Shown: positions 48,999 to 57,601, numbered from the stretch's first letter. The stretch: DNA of 64,000 bases from Candidatus Kouleothrix ribensis (GCA_016722075.1 JADKGW010000002.1:930001-994000), one strand, 5' to 3'. The notes: a model not told the origin generated them from the sequence alone. Numbers and translations: made by a program.

Positions 48999-50870
48999 AT
49001 GGCAAAAATTGTAGGTATCGACCTGGGGACCACCAACTCGTGCGTGGCGGTGATGGAGGCCGGCGACGCCGTGGTCATCCCGAACGCCGAGGGTAACCGC
49101 ACCACCCCATCGGTCGTTGCATTTACCAAAAATGGCGAGCGGCTGGTCGGCCAGACGGCTAAGCGCCAGGCAACGATCAACCCCGAGAATACATTCTTCT
49201 CGATCAAACGCTTCATCGGCCGCAACTACGACGAAACCAATGTCGAGCGCGAGATGGTGCCGTTCAAGGTATCCAAAGGCTCGCGCGCCGATGTGCGCAT
49301 CCACTCGAGCCAGACCAGCAAAGAGTATGCGCCGCAAGAGATCTCGGCTATGGTGCTGCAGAAGCTCAAGGCCGACGCCGAGGCCTACCTGGGCGAGCCG
49401 GTGACGCAGGCCGTGATCACCGTACCGGCCTACTTCAACGATAGCCAGCGCCAGGCCACCAAAGACGCCGGCAAGATCGCCGGGCTCGATGTGCTGCGGA
49501 TCATTAACGAGCCGACTGCGGCCGCGCTGGCGTATGGCCTCGATAAGAAGAAGGACGAGACCATCCTGGTGTTCGACCTGGGCGGTGGCACCTTCGATGT
49601 GTCGGTGCTCGAGGTTGGCGATGGCGTGGTCGAGGTTAAGGCCACCAATGGCGACACCCACCTGGGTGGCGACGATTACGACCAGAAGATCGTCAACTGG
49701 CTGATCGAAGAGTTCCGCAAGGATCAGGGCATCGACCTGGGCAAAGATCGCCAGGCGCTCCAACGCCTGCGTGAGGCGGCCGAGAAGGCCAAGATCGAGC
49801 TCTCGAGCATGTCGGAGACCGAGGTGAACCTGCCGTTCATTACGGCCGACGCCAGTGGCCCCAAGCACCTGCAGATCAAACTGAACCGCAGCAAGTTCGA
49901 GCAACTGACCGCCGACCTGACCGAGCGGCTGCGCGGGCCGTTCACCAAGGCGCTCAAGGACGCAGGTATGTCGTCTGGCCAGCTCGACGAAGTGGTGCTG
50001 GTGGGCGGCAGCACGCGCATGCCGGTGGTGCAAGAGCTGGTGCGTAAGCTCACCGGCAAAGAGCCGAACAAGAGCGTCAACCCCGACGAGGTCGTGGCGA
50101 TCGGCGCGGCCATCCAGGCCGGCGTGCTGGGCGGCGATGTGAAGGATGTCGTGCTGCTCGATGTGACGCCGCTATCGCTGGGCGTCGAGACGCTCGGCGG
50201 CGTGATGACCCGGCTGATCGAGCGCAACACCACCATCCCAACCCGCAAGAGCGAGATCTTCTCGACGGCGGCCGACGGCCAGACGGCGGTGGACATCCAC
50301 ATCCTCCAGGGCGAGCGCGAGATGGCCAACGACAACATGACCCTGGGCAAGTTCCGGCTCGAGGGCATTCCGCCCGCGCCGCGCGGCGTGCCGCAGGTTG
50401 AGGTGACGTTCGACATCGACGCCAACGGCATTCTGAATGTCAGCGCGAAAGACAAGGCCACCGCCAAAGAGCAGCGCATCACGATCACGGCCAGCACCAA
50501 CCTGAACAAGGATGAGGTCGACCGCATGGTGCGCGACGCCGAGTCGCACGCGGCCGAGGATAAGCGCCGGCGCGAGATCGTCGAGCTGAAGAACCAGAGC
50601 GACAGCCTGGCCTACCAGAGCGAGAAGTCGCTCAGCGACCTGGGCGACAAGGTCGACTCGGTGCAGAAGGGCCGGGCCGAGAGCCTGATCAAGGATCTGC
50701 GCGAGGCGATTGCGCAAGAGGACGAGGATCGTATGAAGACGCTCTCGGGCGAACTGCAGCAGCTGATGATGCAGCTGGGCCAGGGCGCCTACAGCGAGCC
50801 GCAGGGCCAGGCTTCGGGCGGCGGCAAGGCCGACGAGGGCGTGGTCGAGGGCGAGTATACTGTCGAGTAG
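48999..50870 (+). CDS. dnaK: Chaperone DnaK (Hsp70)
   Basis: A 623-residue Hsp70. The start was set at 48999 (MAKIVGIDLGTTNSC) after GAGGA, although an in-frame ATG lies 12 bases upstream. ATPase signatures: GIDLGTTNSCVAVME, ILVFDLGGGTFDVSVLEV, VVLVGGSTRMPVVQELV; the substrate domain follows from about residue 385 (LLDVTPLSLGVETLGGVMT). The C-terminal lid ends in a Gly/Gln-rich linker and acidic tail (DEGVVEGEYTVE). No grpE or dnaJ is adjacent. A strong terminator follows, so it is a single-gene unit here. Confidence 0.98.
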   Translation: MAKIVGIDLGTTNSCVAVMEAGDAVVIPNAEGNRTTPSVVAFTKNGERLVGQTAKRQATINPENTFFSIKRFIGRNYDETNVEREMVPFKVSKGSRADVRIHSSQTSKEYAPQEISAMVLQKLKADAEAYLGEPVTQAVITVPAYFNDSQRQATKDAGKIAGLDVLRIINEPTAAALAYGLDKKKDETILVFDLGGGTFDVSVLEVGDGVVEVKATNGDTHLGGDDYDQKIVNWLIEEFRKDQGIDLGKDRQALQRLREAAEKAKIELSSMSETEVNLPFITADASGPKHLQIKLNRSKFEQLTADLTERLRGPFTKALKDAGMSSGQLDEVVLVGGSTRMPVVQELVRKLTGKEPNKSVNPDEVVAIGAAIQAGVLGGDVKDVVLLDVTPLSLGVETLGGVMTRLIERNTTIPTRKSEIFSTAADGQTAVDIHILQGEREMANDNMTLGKFRLEGIPPAPRGVPQVEVTFDIDANGILNVSAKDKATAKEQRITITASTNLNKDEVDRMVRDAESHAAEDKRRREIVELKNQSDSLAYQSEKSLSDLGDKVDSVQKGRAESLIKDLREAIAQEDEDRMKTLSGELQQLMMQLGQGAYSEPQGQASGGGKADEGVVEGEYTVE

Positions 50871-50892
50871 GCCTACACTCGTGGTAGTGCGG

Positions 50893-50928
50893 CAGGGGGC
50901 GCGGCAGTAGCCGCGCCCCCTGGTTGTT
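50893..50928 (+). terminator. Intrinsic terminator after dnaK
   Basis: A 13-bp perfect stem (CAGGGGGCGCGGC at 50893-50905 with its complement at 50910-50922), AGTA loop, then GTTGTT. Located between convergent dnaK and the glucosidase gene. Confidence 0.8.
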
Positions 50929-50976
50929 CCCGTGCTATAACGCTGTGAGCCGATCGGCCCGCGCTGCATCAGGCCG

Positions 50977-52353
50977 CTACTCGATCGCCTCGATCGCATT
51001 GGCCGCCACCACCTGGCGATACCACAGCGCGCTATCCTTGAACACCCGCTGCTGCGTCTCGAAATCAACCCAGGTGATGCCAAAGCGCTGGGTGTAGCCA
51101 AACGCCCACTCGAAGTTATCCATCAGCGACCAGACGAAATAGCCCGCCAGCGGGGCGCCATGCTCGATCGCACGGTGGGTGGCGGCCAGGTGCTGCTGGA
51201 TGTAGCGCCAGCGGCGCTCGTCGCGGACATGCCCATCGGCGCCGGGGCCATCGGAGTAGCTCGCGCCATTCTCGGTGATATACAGCTTTGGCACGCGGTA
51301 GTCGGTCGTCACACGCATGAGCAGGTCGTACAGGCCGCTCGGGTAGATCTCCCAGTCCATCTCAGTCCACTCCTCACGCGGGGCCTGGAACACCGTGCGC
51401 GGCGCGTTCTGCGCCTCGGGTATGGCCCCACTGCGCAGCACCGCGCGCGTGTAGTAGTTGATCGCCAGGAAGTCGGTCGGCACCGCGATCGTGGCCAGGT
51501 CGCCTTCCTGAAGCCAGGCCGGGCCACTTGCCGGCAGGTGCCCTGCGGCGCTGAAATCGGCCAGCATGTCGGCCGGGTAGCGCCGGCCATACAGCGGATC
51601 CATGAACCAGCGGTTGGCGTAGCCGTCGTACCAGCGGTAGGCATCGGCGTCGGCGGCGCTGGGCGAGGCCGGGTAGCCGGGCGAGAGGTTCAGCACAATG
51701 CCAACCTCGGCGCCGGGGCTGTTCTGGCGGATCACCGGCACGGCCCAGCCGTGCGAGAGCATGAGGTGATGGCTGGCGGCCAGCGCCTGCGGCCAGTCTA
51801 CGATCCCCGGCGCGTGGTGGCCGGTCTGGTAGCCTAAAAACGCCGCACACCACGGCTCGTTGTGGGTCATCCATAGCTTCACGCGGTCGCCGAGCGTGCG
51901 TGTTACAATTTCGGTGTAATCGACGAACGCCTCGGCAGTGGCGCGCGCCGGCCAGCCGCCGGCATCTTGCAGCGCTTGCGGCAGATCCCAATGGTACAGC
52001 GTCGGGCAGGGCTGGATGCCGTTAGCCAGCAGTTCATCGACCAGCCGGCTGTAGAAGTCGAGCCCGGCCTGCACGGCTGGGCCACGGCCGCTCGGCTGGA
52101 TGCGCGGCCAGGCGATCGAGAAGCGGTATGCCTGCACGCCCAGCTGCTTGAGCAGGGCCACATCCTCGCGCCAGCGGTGGTAGTGGTCGCAGGCCGTATC
52201 GCCGGTGCTGCCGTCGGACACCTTGCCGGGCGTGTGTGCAAAGCGATCCCAGATCGACTCGCCGCGGCCATCTTCCATAGCCGCACCCTCGATCTGATAC
52301 GATGAAGTAGCGGCCCCCCACAGAAATGCCTTCGGAAATATGTGCTTGGGCAT
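50977..52353 (-). CDS. Beta-glucosidase, glycoside hydrolase family 1
   Basis: A 458-residue retaining glycosidase of normal GH1 length. Conserved parts: FLWGAATSSYQIEGA at residue 10, RFSIAWPRIQP, LYHWDLPQAL, the acid/base Glu166 in THNEPW, and the nucleophile Glu361 in YITENGAS; VWSLMDNFEWAFGY near the end forms the aglycone side. Cytoplasmic (no signal peptide), so it acts on imported disaccharides such as cellobiose. No transporter or regulator lies nearby. A MITE copy begins 54 nt upstream of its start codon and could affect its promoter. Confidence 0.95.
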   Translation of the reverse strand: MPKHIFPKAFLWGAATSSYQIEGAAMEDGRGESIWDRFAHTPGKVSDGSTGDTACDHYHRWREDVALLKQLGVQAYRFSIAWPRIQPSGRGPAVQAGLDFYSRLVDELLANGIQPCPTLYHWDLPQALQDAGGWPARATAEAFVDYTEIVTRTLGDRVKLWMTHNEPWCAAFLGYQTGHHAPGIVDWPQALAASHHLMLSHGWAVPVIRQNSPGAEVGIVLNLSPGYPASPSAADADAYRWYDGYANRWFMDPLYGRRYPADMLADFSAAGHLPASGPAWLQEGDLATIAVPTDFLAINYYTRAVLRSGAIPEAQNAPRTVFQAPREEWTEMDWEIYPSGLYDLLMRVTTDYRVPKLYITENGASYSDGPGADGHVRDERRWRYIQQHLAATHRAIEHGAPLAGYFVWSLMDNFEWAFGYTQRFGITWVDFETQQRVFKDSALWYRQVVAANAIEAIE

Positions 52354-52407
52354 ACTTGAACCTCGTTATGCGGCGAATCGCGTACCAATTCGCAAGGGTG
52401 TGTTGTG

Positions 52408-52549
52408 ATACCAAATCCGGTTAATCGCTTGGTTTATGGTGGGGGTTCGGGGGCGGCAAAGCCGCCCCCGAAATGCTCTTTTGTTGTGCGGTGCCTGGCA
52501 AATCCAGGCATCGCACAACAAAACGAACGTAATCAAACGGAGTTGGTAT
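52408..52549 (+). mobile_element. MITE-like element, copy C
   Basis: Same orientation as copy B. The left end is ATACCAAATCCGG and the right end GTTGGTAT. It holds the GGGGGCGGC hairpin (loop AAA) and the long TTTTGTTGTG hairpin with a slightly imperfect stem. It lies in the divergent region between the glucosidase and cvpA genes. Open frames crossing it are artefacts of its structure. Confidence 0.85.
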
Positions 52550-52719
52550 GATACGGCGCGTGGCCTGGCCATAGCGCCACGTGTCCATATGCATCCGCTA
52601 CCCGGTAGCATGTGCTATCTTACCACTGTTCTGCGCGATCAGCATTGGCTGGTGCGCCGCCCGGATCGATTTGATCGATCCGGAGCGATCGATTTCGCAA
52701 CACTCTTCGGCCCGACCCG

Positions 52720-52728
52720 TGCTATACT
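52720..52728 (+). promoter_or_regulatory. Extended -10 element before cvpA
   Basis: TGC-TATACT, matching the extended -10 form TGnTATAAT; no convincing -35. It lies about 107 bases before the cvpA ATG. Confidence 0.4.
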
Positions 52729-52834
52729 TATGAATTCCTGGAGTCAATCGATCGCATTCAGATTGGTTCGAAATCGCCGCATGCGTGCCGCCCTCCACGT
52801 TCGATCGGCATTTCGGCGCCCAGACAGGAGCGCT

Positions 52835-53344
52835 ATGAGTACACTCGACCTCGTATGTGTCGCGGTGATTGCGGTATGTGGGTTGCTCGGAATCTACTGG
52901 GGCTTTATTCGCCAGGTTCTGTCGGTAGTTGGGCTGATCGCCGGGCTGGTGCTGGCTAATCGCTATGGGGGCGCGGTCGCCGGCTGGCTGTCGTCGTTCT
53001 TCAGCAGCGCTGCGCTGGTGCAGGTGCTGGGCTTCGTGCTGGTGCTGATCGCGGTGAGCGCGGCGGTGAGCTTGCTGGCCACGCTGCTGCACCGCTTCAT
53101 CGGCCTGCTGTTTCTTGGCTGGCTCGATCACCTGATCGGCGGCGTGCTGGGCCTGCTCCAGGGTACACTGATCAGTACCGTGATCGTGCTGGTAGCAGCA
53201 TTTTTCGCATCCGAGCAGCTTACCGATGCCATGGCGCACTCGCGCGTGGCCCCGCAGCTGGTGCGCTGGCTGGGGGCGCTGGTGCTGGTGTTTCTGCCGG
53301 CACCACTGCATGCGCCGCTACAGAGCCTGTTCGCCGGCAGCTGA
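52835..53344 (+). CDS. CvpA-family membrane protein
   Basis: A 169-residue membrane protein with four helices, beginning LDLVCVAVIAVCGLLGIYWGFIRQVLSVVGLIAG, the standard CvpA opening (colicin V production family), and ending in VRWLGALVLVFLPAPL. CvpA proteins are linked to envelope homeostasis and stress, but the mechanism is unsettled. CAGGAG lies four bases before the ATG. The open frame runs further upstream through the MITE copy, which is not coding. rsfS follows with its own promoter. Confidence 0.8.
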   Translation: MSTLDLVCVAVIAVCGLLGIYWGFIRQVLSVVGLIAGLVLANRYGGAVAGWLSSFFSSAALVQVLGFVLVLIAVSAAVSLLATLLHRFIGLLFLGWLDHLIGGVLGLLQGTLISTVIVLVAAFFASEQLTDAMAHSRVAPQLVRWLGALVLVFLPAPLHAPLQSLFAGS

Positions 53345-53416
53345 TGCGCTTGATCGCGCCTCTGGCGCGGGTGGCCTTGCCGCATCGACGGCGCCCGCGC
53401 CGGCTGCAACAGGCAG

Positions 53417-53445
53417 TTTACATAGAACGTCAATTCTGGTAGAAT
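53417..53445 (+). promoter_or_regulatory. Promoter of rsfS
   Basis: TTTACA (53417-53422) and TAGAAT (53440-53445) with a 17-base spacer; the start would be near 53452, about 32 bases before the proposed ATT codon. Confidence 0.7.
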
Positions 53446-53472
53446 CTAGGCACGAATATCGAGCCGTCTGAT

Positions 53473-53486
53473 AGGAGTACAAGATT
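53473..53486 (+). promoter_or_regulatory. Ribosome site deciding an ATT start
   Basis: AGGAG (53473-53477), six bases, then ATT (53484-53486). An in-frame TAG at 53472 excludes any start further upstream, and no ATG, GTG, TTG or CTG occurs in frame before 53553. Confidence 0.6.
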
Positions 53487-53831
53487 ATCGAATCAGCGAT
53501 ACTTGCGCGGCGGGCGGTAGAGCTAGCCGAAGACAAGCAGGCCAGCGACATCGTGATGCTGGATCTGCAGAAACTGAGTTCCGTCGCCGATTACTTCGTT
53601 ATCTGCTCAGGTGAGAGCGAGCGGCAGCTCAAGGCGATCTTGAACGCGATCGATGAGACGATCGGCCGCGAGTTCGGCCGCGATGCGCGCGTCGAAGGCA
53701 CACCCGACACCGGATGGATCCTACTCGACTACGGTGATGTGGTCGTGCATATCTTCTCGATTACCCTGCGCGACTACTACCGTATCGAGCGTCTCTGGAG
53801 CAAGGCGACCCCGGTCGTGGTCGTCCAATAA
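53484..53831 (+). CDS. rsfS: Ribosomal silencing factor RsfS, apparent ATT start
   Basis: A 115-residue protein if begun at ATT 53484. RsfS binds ribosomal protein L14 and blocks 30S-50S joining when nutrients are short. The core reads SDIVMLDLQKLSSVADYFVICSGESERQLKAI and DARVEGTPDTGWILLDYGDVVVHIF, as in the family. The N-terminal helix (ILARRAVELAEDKQA), a normal part of RsfS, lies upstream of the first ordinary start (GTG 53553) but in frame and after a perfect ribosome site. A GTG start would remove it and leave 92 residues. A 63-codon membrane protein gene follows. Confidence 0.85.
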   Translation: MIESAILARRAVELAEDKQASDIVMLDLQKLSSVADYFVICSGESERQLKAILNAIDETIGREFGRDARVEGTPDTGWILLDYGDVVVHIFSITLRDYYRIERLWSKATPVVVVQ

Positions 53832-53841
53832 GAGGCCTACA

Positions 53842-54033
53842 ATGGAAGCAAACCGTAGTACTCGCTATGCATTGTTCGCGCTTGGCGCCGCGCTCGGCAG
53901 CGCGCTCGGCCTGATTCTGGGCTCGTTGCTGACGTTCTGGATCGGCGAGGAGACGCTGCGTGCGATCCAGCGCGGCCTACGCCGGCTCACCGGTGGCGAC
54001 GACCGGCCAAACTTCGAGATGCTCTTACAATAG
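53842..54033 (+). CDS. Small single-pass membrane protein
   Basis: A 63-residue protein starting at ATG 53842, ten bases after rsfS. One membrane helix at about 9-31 (YALFALGAALGSALGLILGSLLTFW) with glycine-zipper character, then a basic amphipathic segment (ETLRAIQRGLRRLTGG). It resembles small YtxH-like anchors in layout, but no family is recognised. Probably co-transcribed with rsfS. Confidence 0.6.
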   Translation: MEANRSTRYALFALGAALGSALGLILGSLLTFWIGEETLRAIQRGLRRLTGGDDRPNFEMLLQ

Positions 54034-54061
54034 TTTTGAGTTCTGAGGTAGATCAAAACTA
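54031..54061. terminator. Hairpin between convergent units
   Basis: TAGTTTTGA (54031-54039) pairs with TCAAAACTA (54053-54061). It overlaps the stop of the small membrane gene and precedes the moaE 3' end; it may serve both directions. Confidence 0.4.
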
Positions 54062-54073
54062 AGCACTCGAAAC

Positions 54074-54514
54074 TTAGAACTTGGCTTTCCGCTCCTGCTC
54101 GTTGCCAACCCACTCGCTCGCGCCATCGGCCCAGATCTCTTTCTTCCAGATCGGCGCCACCTGCTTGATGCGATCCATGATCTGCTCGGCAGCCTCGAAG
54201 GCCGCGTGGCGGTGCGCTGCGGCCACCACAATCAGCACGGCCGTCTCGCCGATCGCCAGCCGCCCGATCCGGTGATGGATCGCGATCACCCCGGTGCCCC
54301 ACTGCGCGCGCGCCTCGTCGGCCAGCTCCCCCAGCACCTTCAGCGCCATTGGCTCAAATGCTTCGTACTCAAGGTGGTCGGTGGCCCGGCCGCCGAAGTT
54401 GTTGCGCACGATGCCTGCGAATGTCACAATCGCGCCCATCTCGGGCGATTGCACCAGCGCCACGAGTGGCGCCGGGTCGAGCGGCTCGTGCGTGATTCTG
54501 AATAGCGTGGTCAT
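54074..54514 (-). CDS. moaE: Molybdopterin synthase catalytic subunit MoaE
   Basis: A 146-residue MoaE, which adds two sulfurs to precursor Z with MoaD as sulfur carrier. Motifs: GAIVTFAGIVRNNFGGRATDHLEYEAFEPMA, IHHRIGRLAIGE, VVAAAHRHAAFEA and the active KKEIWADG. The ATG overlaps the moaD stop (ATGA). It is the last gene of the minus-strand his/moa run. Other molybdenum cofactor genes are not in the window. Confidence 0.92.
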   Translation of the reverse strand: MTTLFRITHEPLDPAPLVALVQSPEMGAIVTFAGIVRNNFGGRATDHLEYEAFEPMALKVLGELADEARAQWGTGVIAIHHRIGRLAIGETAVLIVVAAAHRHAAFEAAEQIMDRIKQVAPIWKKEIWADGASEWVGNEQERKAKF

Positions 54515-54771
54515 GCTCCCTGGCCCGCCCCACCGCTCACCGGCGGGATGAACGCAATCTCATCGCCGTCGTGCAGCTCGGTATCGAGTGTGCCGTAATC
54601 CTGATTCACCGCGTACAGCAGCCGCCCGCGGTATGGCGCCAGCCGCGGGTAGCGCGCGATCAGCAGCTCCCAGAGCGTGCCGATCGTCGCGCCGCCGGCC
54701 AGCTCGATCTGCTCGGTGGTGCGGCCGGTGATCTCGCGGTGGCCCGCAAAGTAGCGCACGTCAATCTTCAT
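54511..54771 (-). CDS. moaD: Molybdopterin synthase sulfur carrier MoaD with C-terminal extension
   Basis: An 86-residue ubiquitin-like protein. MoaD hallmarks include VRYFAGHREITGR, a YAVNQDYG strand and GDEIAFIPPVSGG. Normal MoaD ends exactly at Gly-Gly, whose carboxylate is adenylated and thiolated; here five residues (AGQGA) follow. The stop overlaps the moaE start and its start overlaps the hisF stop, so the gene is fixed in frame on both sides and the extension is not an annotation artefact. Activation would need trimming, or this family tolerates the tail. Confidence 0.85.
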   Translation of the reverse strand: MKIDVRYFAGHREITGRTTEQIELAGGATIGTLWELLIARYPRLAPYRGRLLYAVNQDYGTLDTELHDGDEIAFIPPVSGGAGQGA

Positions 54772-55589
54772 GCGATGCTCCGTATCGACACGCCGTGTGC
54801 GGCCAGGTAGTGCTTGACATCGGCCACACTGTAGTGCCCAAAGTGGAAGATCGAGGCCGCCAGCACGGCGTCGGCGTGGCCTTCGGCCAGGCCGGCCAGC
54901 ATATGTGCCGGCTCGCCCACGCCGCCCGAGGCGATCACCGGCACGCCGACACTATCGGAGATCGCGCGCAGGAGCGCGATATCGTAGCCGCCAGCGGTGC
55001 CATCGGCGTCCATGCTATTGATCACGATCTCGCCTGCGCCCAGCTCGACGCCGCGCCGCGCCCACTCGAGCGCGTCGAGGCCGGTTGGCCGTGCGTTCGC
55101 GCCGGTGTGGGTAAACACGGCCCAGCGCGGCGCCGGAATTTGAGCAGGCCCCGGCGCCGAACTCTCAGCGCCCAGCGCCGCGCTAGTCACGCGCCGTGCG
55201 TCGATTGAGAGCACGATACACTGGCTGCCAAAGCGCTTGGCGCCATCTTCGATCAGCTGTGGGTTGAGCACTGCGGCCGTGTTGATCGATACCTTGTCTG
55301 CGCCGGCGCGCAGCATGCGGTACATATCATCTACGCTGCGAATGCCGCCGCCAACCGTCAGGGGAATGAACACCTGCGCGGCAGTGCGCTCGACCACCTC
55401 GAGCATGATCGCGCGCTCGTCGCTGCTGGCGGTGATGTCGTAGAACACCAGCTCATCGGCGCCGGCGGCGTCGTAGGCCGCCGCCAGCTGCACCGGGTCG
55501 CCGGCATCGCGGTGGTTCAAAAACGCCACGCCTTTGACCACGCGGCCGCCCTTTACATCGAGGCACGGGATGATTCGGCGTGTTAGCAT
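54768..55589 (-). CDS. hisF: Imidazole glycerol phosphate synthase subunit HisF
   Basis: A 273-residue TIM-barrel cyclase; with HisH it makes IGP and AICAR in histidine synthesis. Catalytic Asp11 (IIPCLDVKGGRVVKG) and Asp130 (VLSIDARR) are present, as are LTVGGGIRS and VIASGGVG phosphate sites. An insertion of about 17-23 residues (133-155, Ala/Ser/Pro rich) follows Asp130, where most HisF have a short loop; this explains the extra length. The start lies three bases after the coiled-coil gene, and the stop overlaps moaD. Confidence 0.95.
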   Translation of the reverse strand: MLTRRIIPCLDVKGGRVVKGVAFLNHRDAGDPVQLAAAYDAAGADELVFYDITASSDERAIMLEVVERTAAQVFIPLTVGGGIRSVDDMYRMLRAGADKVSINTAAVLNPQLIEDGAKRFGSQCIVLSIDARRVTSAALGAESSAPGPAQIPAPRWAVFTHTGANARPTGLDALEWARRGVELGAGEIVINSMDADGTAGGYDIALLRAISDSVGVPVIASGGVGEPAHMLAGLAEGHADAVLAASIFHFGHYSVADVKHYLAAHGVSIRSIA

Positions 55590-55592
55590 GGC

Positions 55593-56702
55593 CTAGCCTG
55601 CCTGCTCTGGCCGATCGCCGCCGCGCTCGATTTGCCCGGCCTTGAGCTGCTCGAGCTGGCTGTGCAAAGTGGCGGCGAGCGCATCGACGAACTGCAAACT
55701 ACCCCGCTCGACTTCGGTGATATAGATCGCCTGCTCGTGCTGCACTTGCTCGAGCCGCGTAGACGAGCGCGCCAGCCGTTGCTCGATATCACGCACCCAT
55801 CCGTCGAGCCGCTCGATCCACGCCGTAATCTGGCGATGGTGCTGCTCGTCGGTCTCTTGCAGTGCGACAACCTTGTCTTCTTGCTGGTGGCGCAGCTCTT
55901 CCAGCCGCTCCTGATTCATCAGGAAGCGCTCGGTCGACATGCGCTCGACGCGCTTGATCTCGCTAATGATGTCGGGCAGGCGCGCCTCGATCGCCACGAT
56001 CTGGCCCGGCAGATCGGCGGTGAGCAGCTCGATATGCTGGCGAATCTCGTCGAGCCGAACAATCCGGCTGTGGTGATCGTCGAGAATCGAGCGCACGTCG
56101 GCCACCAGCTGCTGGGCTTCGACTGCCTGGCGCCGCAGGCTCTGTTTCTCGATCTGTAGCTCTTCGCTGATCTTACGGGTCTCGGCACGCACGCCCTCAT
56201 CGGCGGCATAGAGTCCTTCGAGCTGGCCGGCCAGCGAGCGGTGGCGCTCTTCACCTTCGCGCAGCTGCGACTGCCAGTTGAGCGTGCGCTGCTCGAGCTC
56301 GTCGATGCGCACCAGCCAGCCGGCCAGCTGGTCGCGATCCTGGCGCCGCGCCTCGCCAAGCTGATGGATCTGCGTCTGCATCTCGCGGATCGGTTTGCTG
56401 CCTTCCTCGACCTTGATCAGCGCGCCGGCCACTTCCTTGCGCAGCGTGGCAATATCACGCCGGTAGCTGTCGAGCGATTGGGCCACCTCCTGGCGGTAGC
56501 GCTCGAACAGCCCCTCGGTCTGCCCGGCGGTAGCCTCGACCTTGCGCACCTGCTCCATGGCCCAGCTGTATTTGTTGGTCTGGTCTTTGATCAGCCGGCG
56601 CAGCTCGTCGATCTGGCCCTGCAGGTACACGATCTGCGATTGCTCGGCGGCGCGCAGGCGCTCTTCCTCGTATTTGCTGGTGACGTTGGGCTTGTTGGTC
56701 AT
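55593..56702 (-). CDS. Long coiled-coil protein between hisA and hisF
   Basis: A 369-residue, highly charged protein, nearly all heptad-like (for example EEERLRAAEQSQIVYLQGQIDELRRLIKDQ and DELEQRTLNWQSQLREGEERH), so a long cytoplasmic coiled coil or helical bundle. No signal peptide, membrane helix or enzymatic motif. GGAG lies seven bases before the ATG. Only three bases separate it from hisF, so it is translated with the his genes. Not recognised; it resembles structural or chromosome-segregation-type coiled coils only in style. Confidence 0.75.
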   Translation of the reverse strand: MTNKPNVTSKYEEERLRAAEQSQIVYLQGQIDELRRLIKDQTNKYSWAMEQVRKVEATAGQTEGLFERYRQEVAQSLDSYRRDIATLRKEVAGALIKVEEGSKPIREMQTQIHQLGEARRQDRDQLAGWLVRIDELEQRTLNWQSQLREGEERHRSLAGQLEGLYAADEGVRAETRKISEELQIEKQSLRRQAVEAQQLVADVRSILDDHHSRIVRLDEIRQHIELLTADLPGQIVAIEARLPDIISEIKRVERMSTERFLMNQERLEELRHQQEDKVVALQETDEQHHRQITAWIERLDGWVRDIEQRLARSSTRLEQVQHEQAIYITEVERGSLQFVDALAATLHSQLEQLKAGQIERGGDRPEQAG

Positions 56703-56872
56703 AGCGTCTCCGCTGCGCGACCTTTGATCGCGGTAAGCGCCGCTGTGTCAGTGGCACGGCCCACACAGCCTGCGTTTTTTAGCCTGCCCCACACAATGCG
56801 CCGGGCATACGGCAGAACGGGAACATACCAGATTCCGGCCAAGCCGGCCTGAGCTGGCCTCGCATGGCGGCC

Positions 56873-57601
56873 TCATCCGCCAGCACTACCGCGCAGGGCC
56901 GCTATCGCCTCGGCCAGGTCGATATCGCCGGTGTAGAGCGCTTTACCCACGATCGCAGCCTCGACCTCGAGCCGAGCCAGGCGCAGCAGGTGCTCGATCC
57001 GGCCAACGCCACCCGAGGCGATGATCGACGGGCCATCGGGCCGCACCAGCGCGCCCGTCGCCGCATAGTTTGGCTCCGAAAGCGTGCCGTCGCGCGCGAT
57101 ATCGGTATAGATCACCCGCCGCACGCCCAGCGCAGCCATGTGTTCGACCAGTGCCGCAGCTGTCACCTGCGACTGTTCGGTCCATCCCGAGGTGGCCACA
57201 ATCCCGTCGCGCGCGTCGACGCCCACCGCAATCTGGTCGCCATAGCGCTCGGCCAGCCGCGCCACCAGGTCGGGCTGGCGCACCGCAGCAGTGCCTAACA
57301 CCACCCGCGCCACGCCCAGCTCGATCGCGGCCAGCACGGCCGACTCGTCGCGCAAACCGCCGCCGATCTGCACCGGCACAGCCACCGAATGGACGATCGC
57401 CAGAATACTGTCGGTGTTGACCGGGTGGCCGCGGCGCGCGCCGTCGAGATCGACGACGTGGAGCATGGTGGCGCCCTGGGCTACCCAGCGCTGCGCCACG
57501 GCGGCCGGGTCGTCGTCGTACACCGTCACCTGCGCGAAATCGCCCTGGTACAGCCGCACGCATTTGCCATCTTTGATGTCGATCGCTGGAATTATCTGCA
57601 T
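56873..57601 (-). CDS. hisA: Phosphoribosyl isomerase HisA
   Basis: A 242-residue TIM-barrel isomerase, fourth step of histidine synthesis (ProFAR to PRFAR). Catalytic Asp8 (IPAIDIKDGKCVRL) and the second acid in VGVDARDG are visible, with VQIGGGLRD and IIASGGVG phosphate loops; YTDIARDGTLSEPN is characteristic of HisA. The ribosome site is weak (AGAGAG). It lies between hisH and the coiled-coil gene on the minus strand. Confidence 0.95.
   Translation of the reverse strand: MQIIPAIDIKDGKCVRLYQGDFAQVTVYDDDPAAVAQRWVAQGATMLHVVDLDGARRGHPVNTDSILAIVHSVAVPVQIGGGLRDESAVLAAIELGVARVVLGTAAVRQPDLVARLAERYGDQIAVGVDARDGIVATSGWTEQSQVTAAALVEHMAALGVRRVIYTDIARDGTLSEPNYAATGALVRPDGPSIIASGGVGRIEHLLRLARLEVEAAIVGKALYTGDIDLAEAIAALRGSAGG

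Noticed and set aside
52436..52834. N-terminal extension of CvpA
   Set aside because: The upstream in-frame part runs through the MITE; the family-typical start is the ATG at 52835 with CAGGAG.
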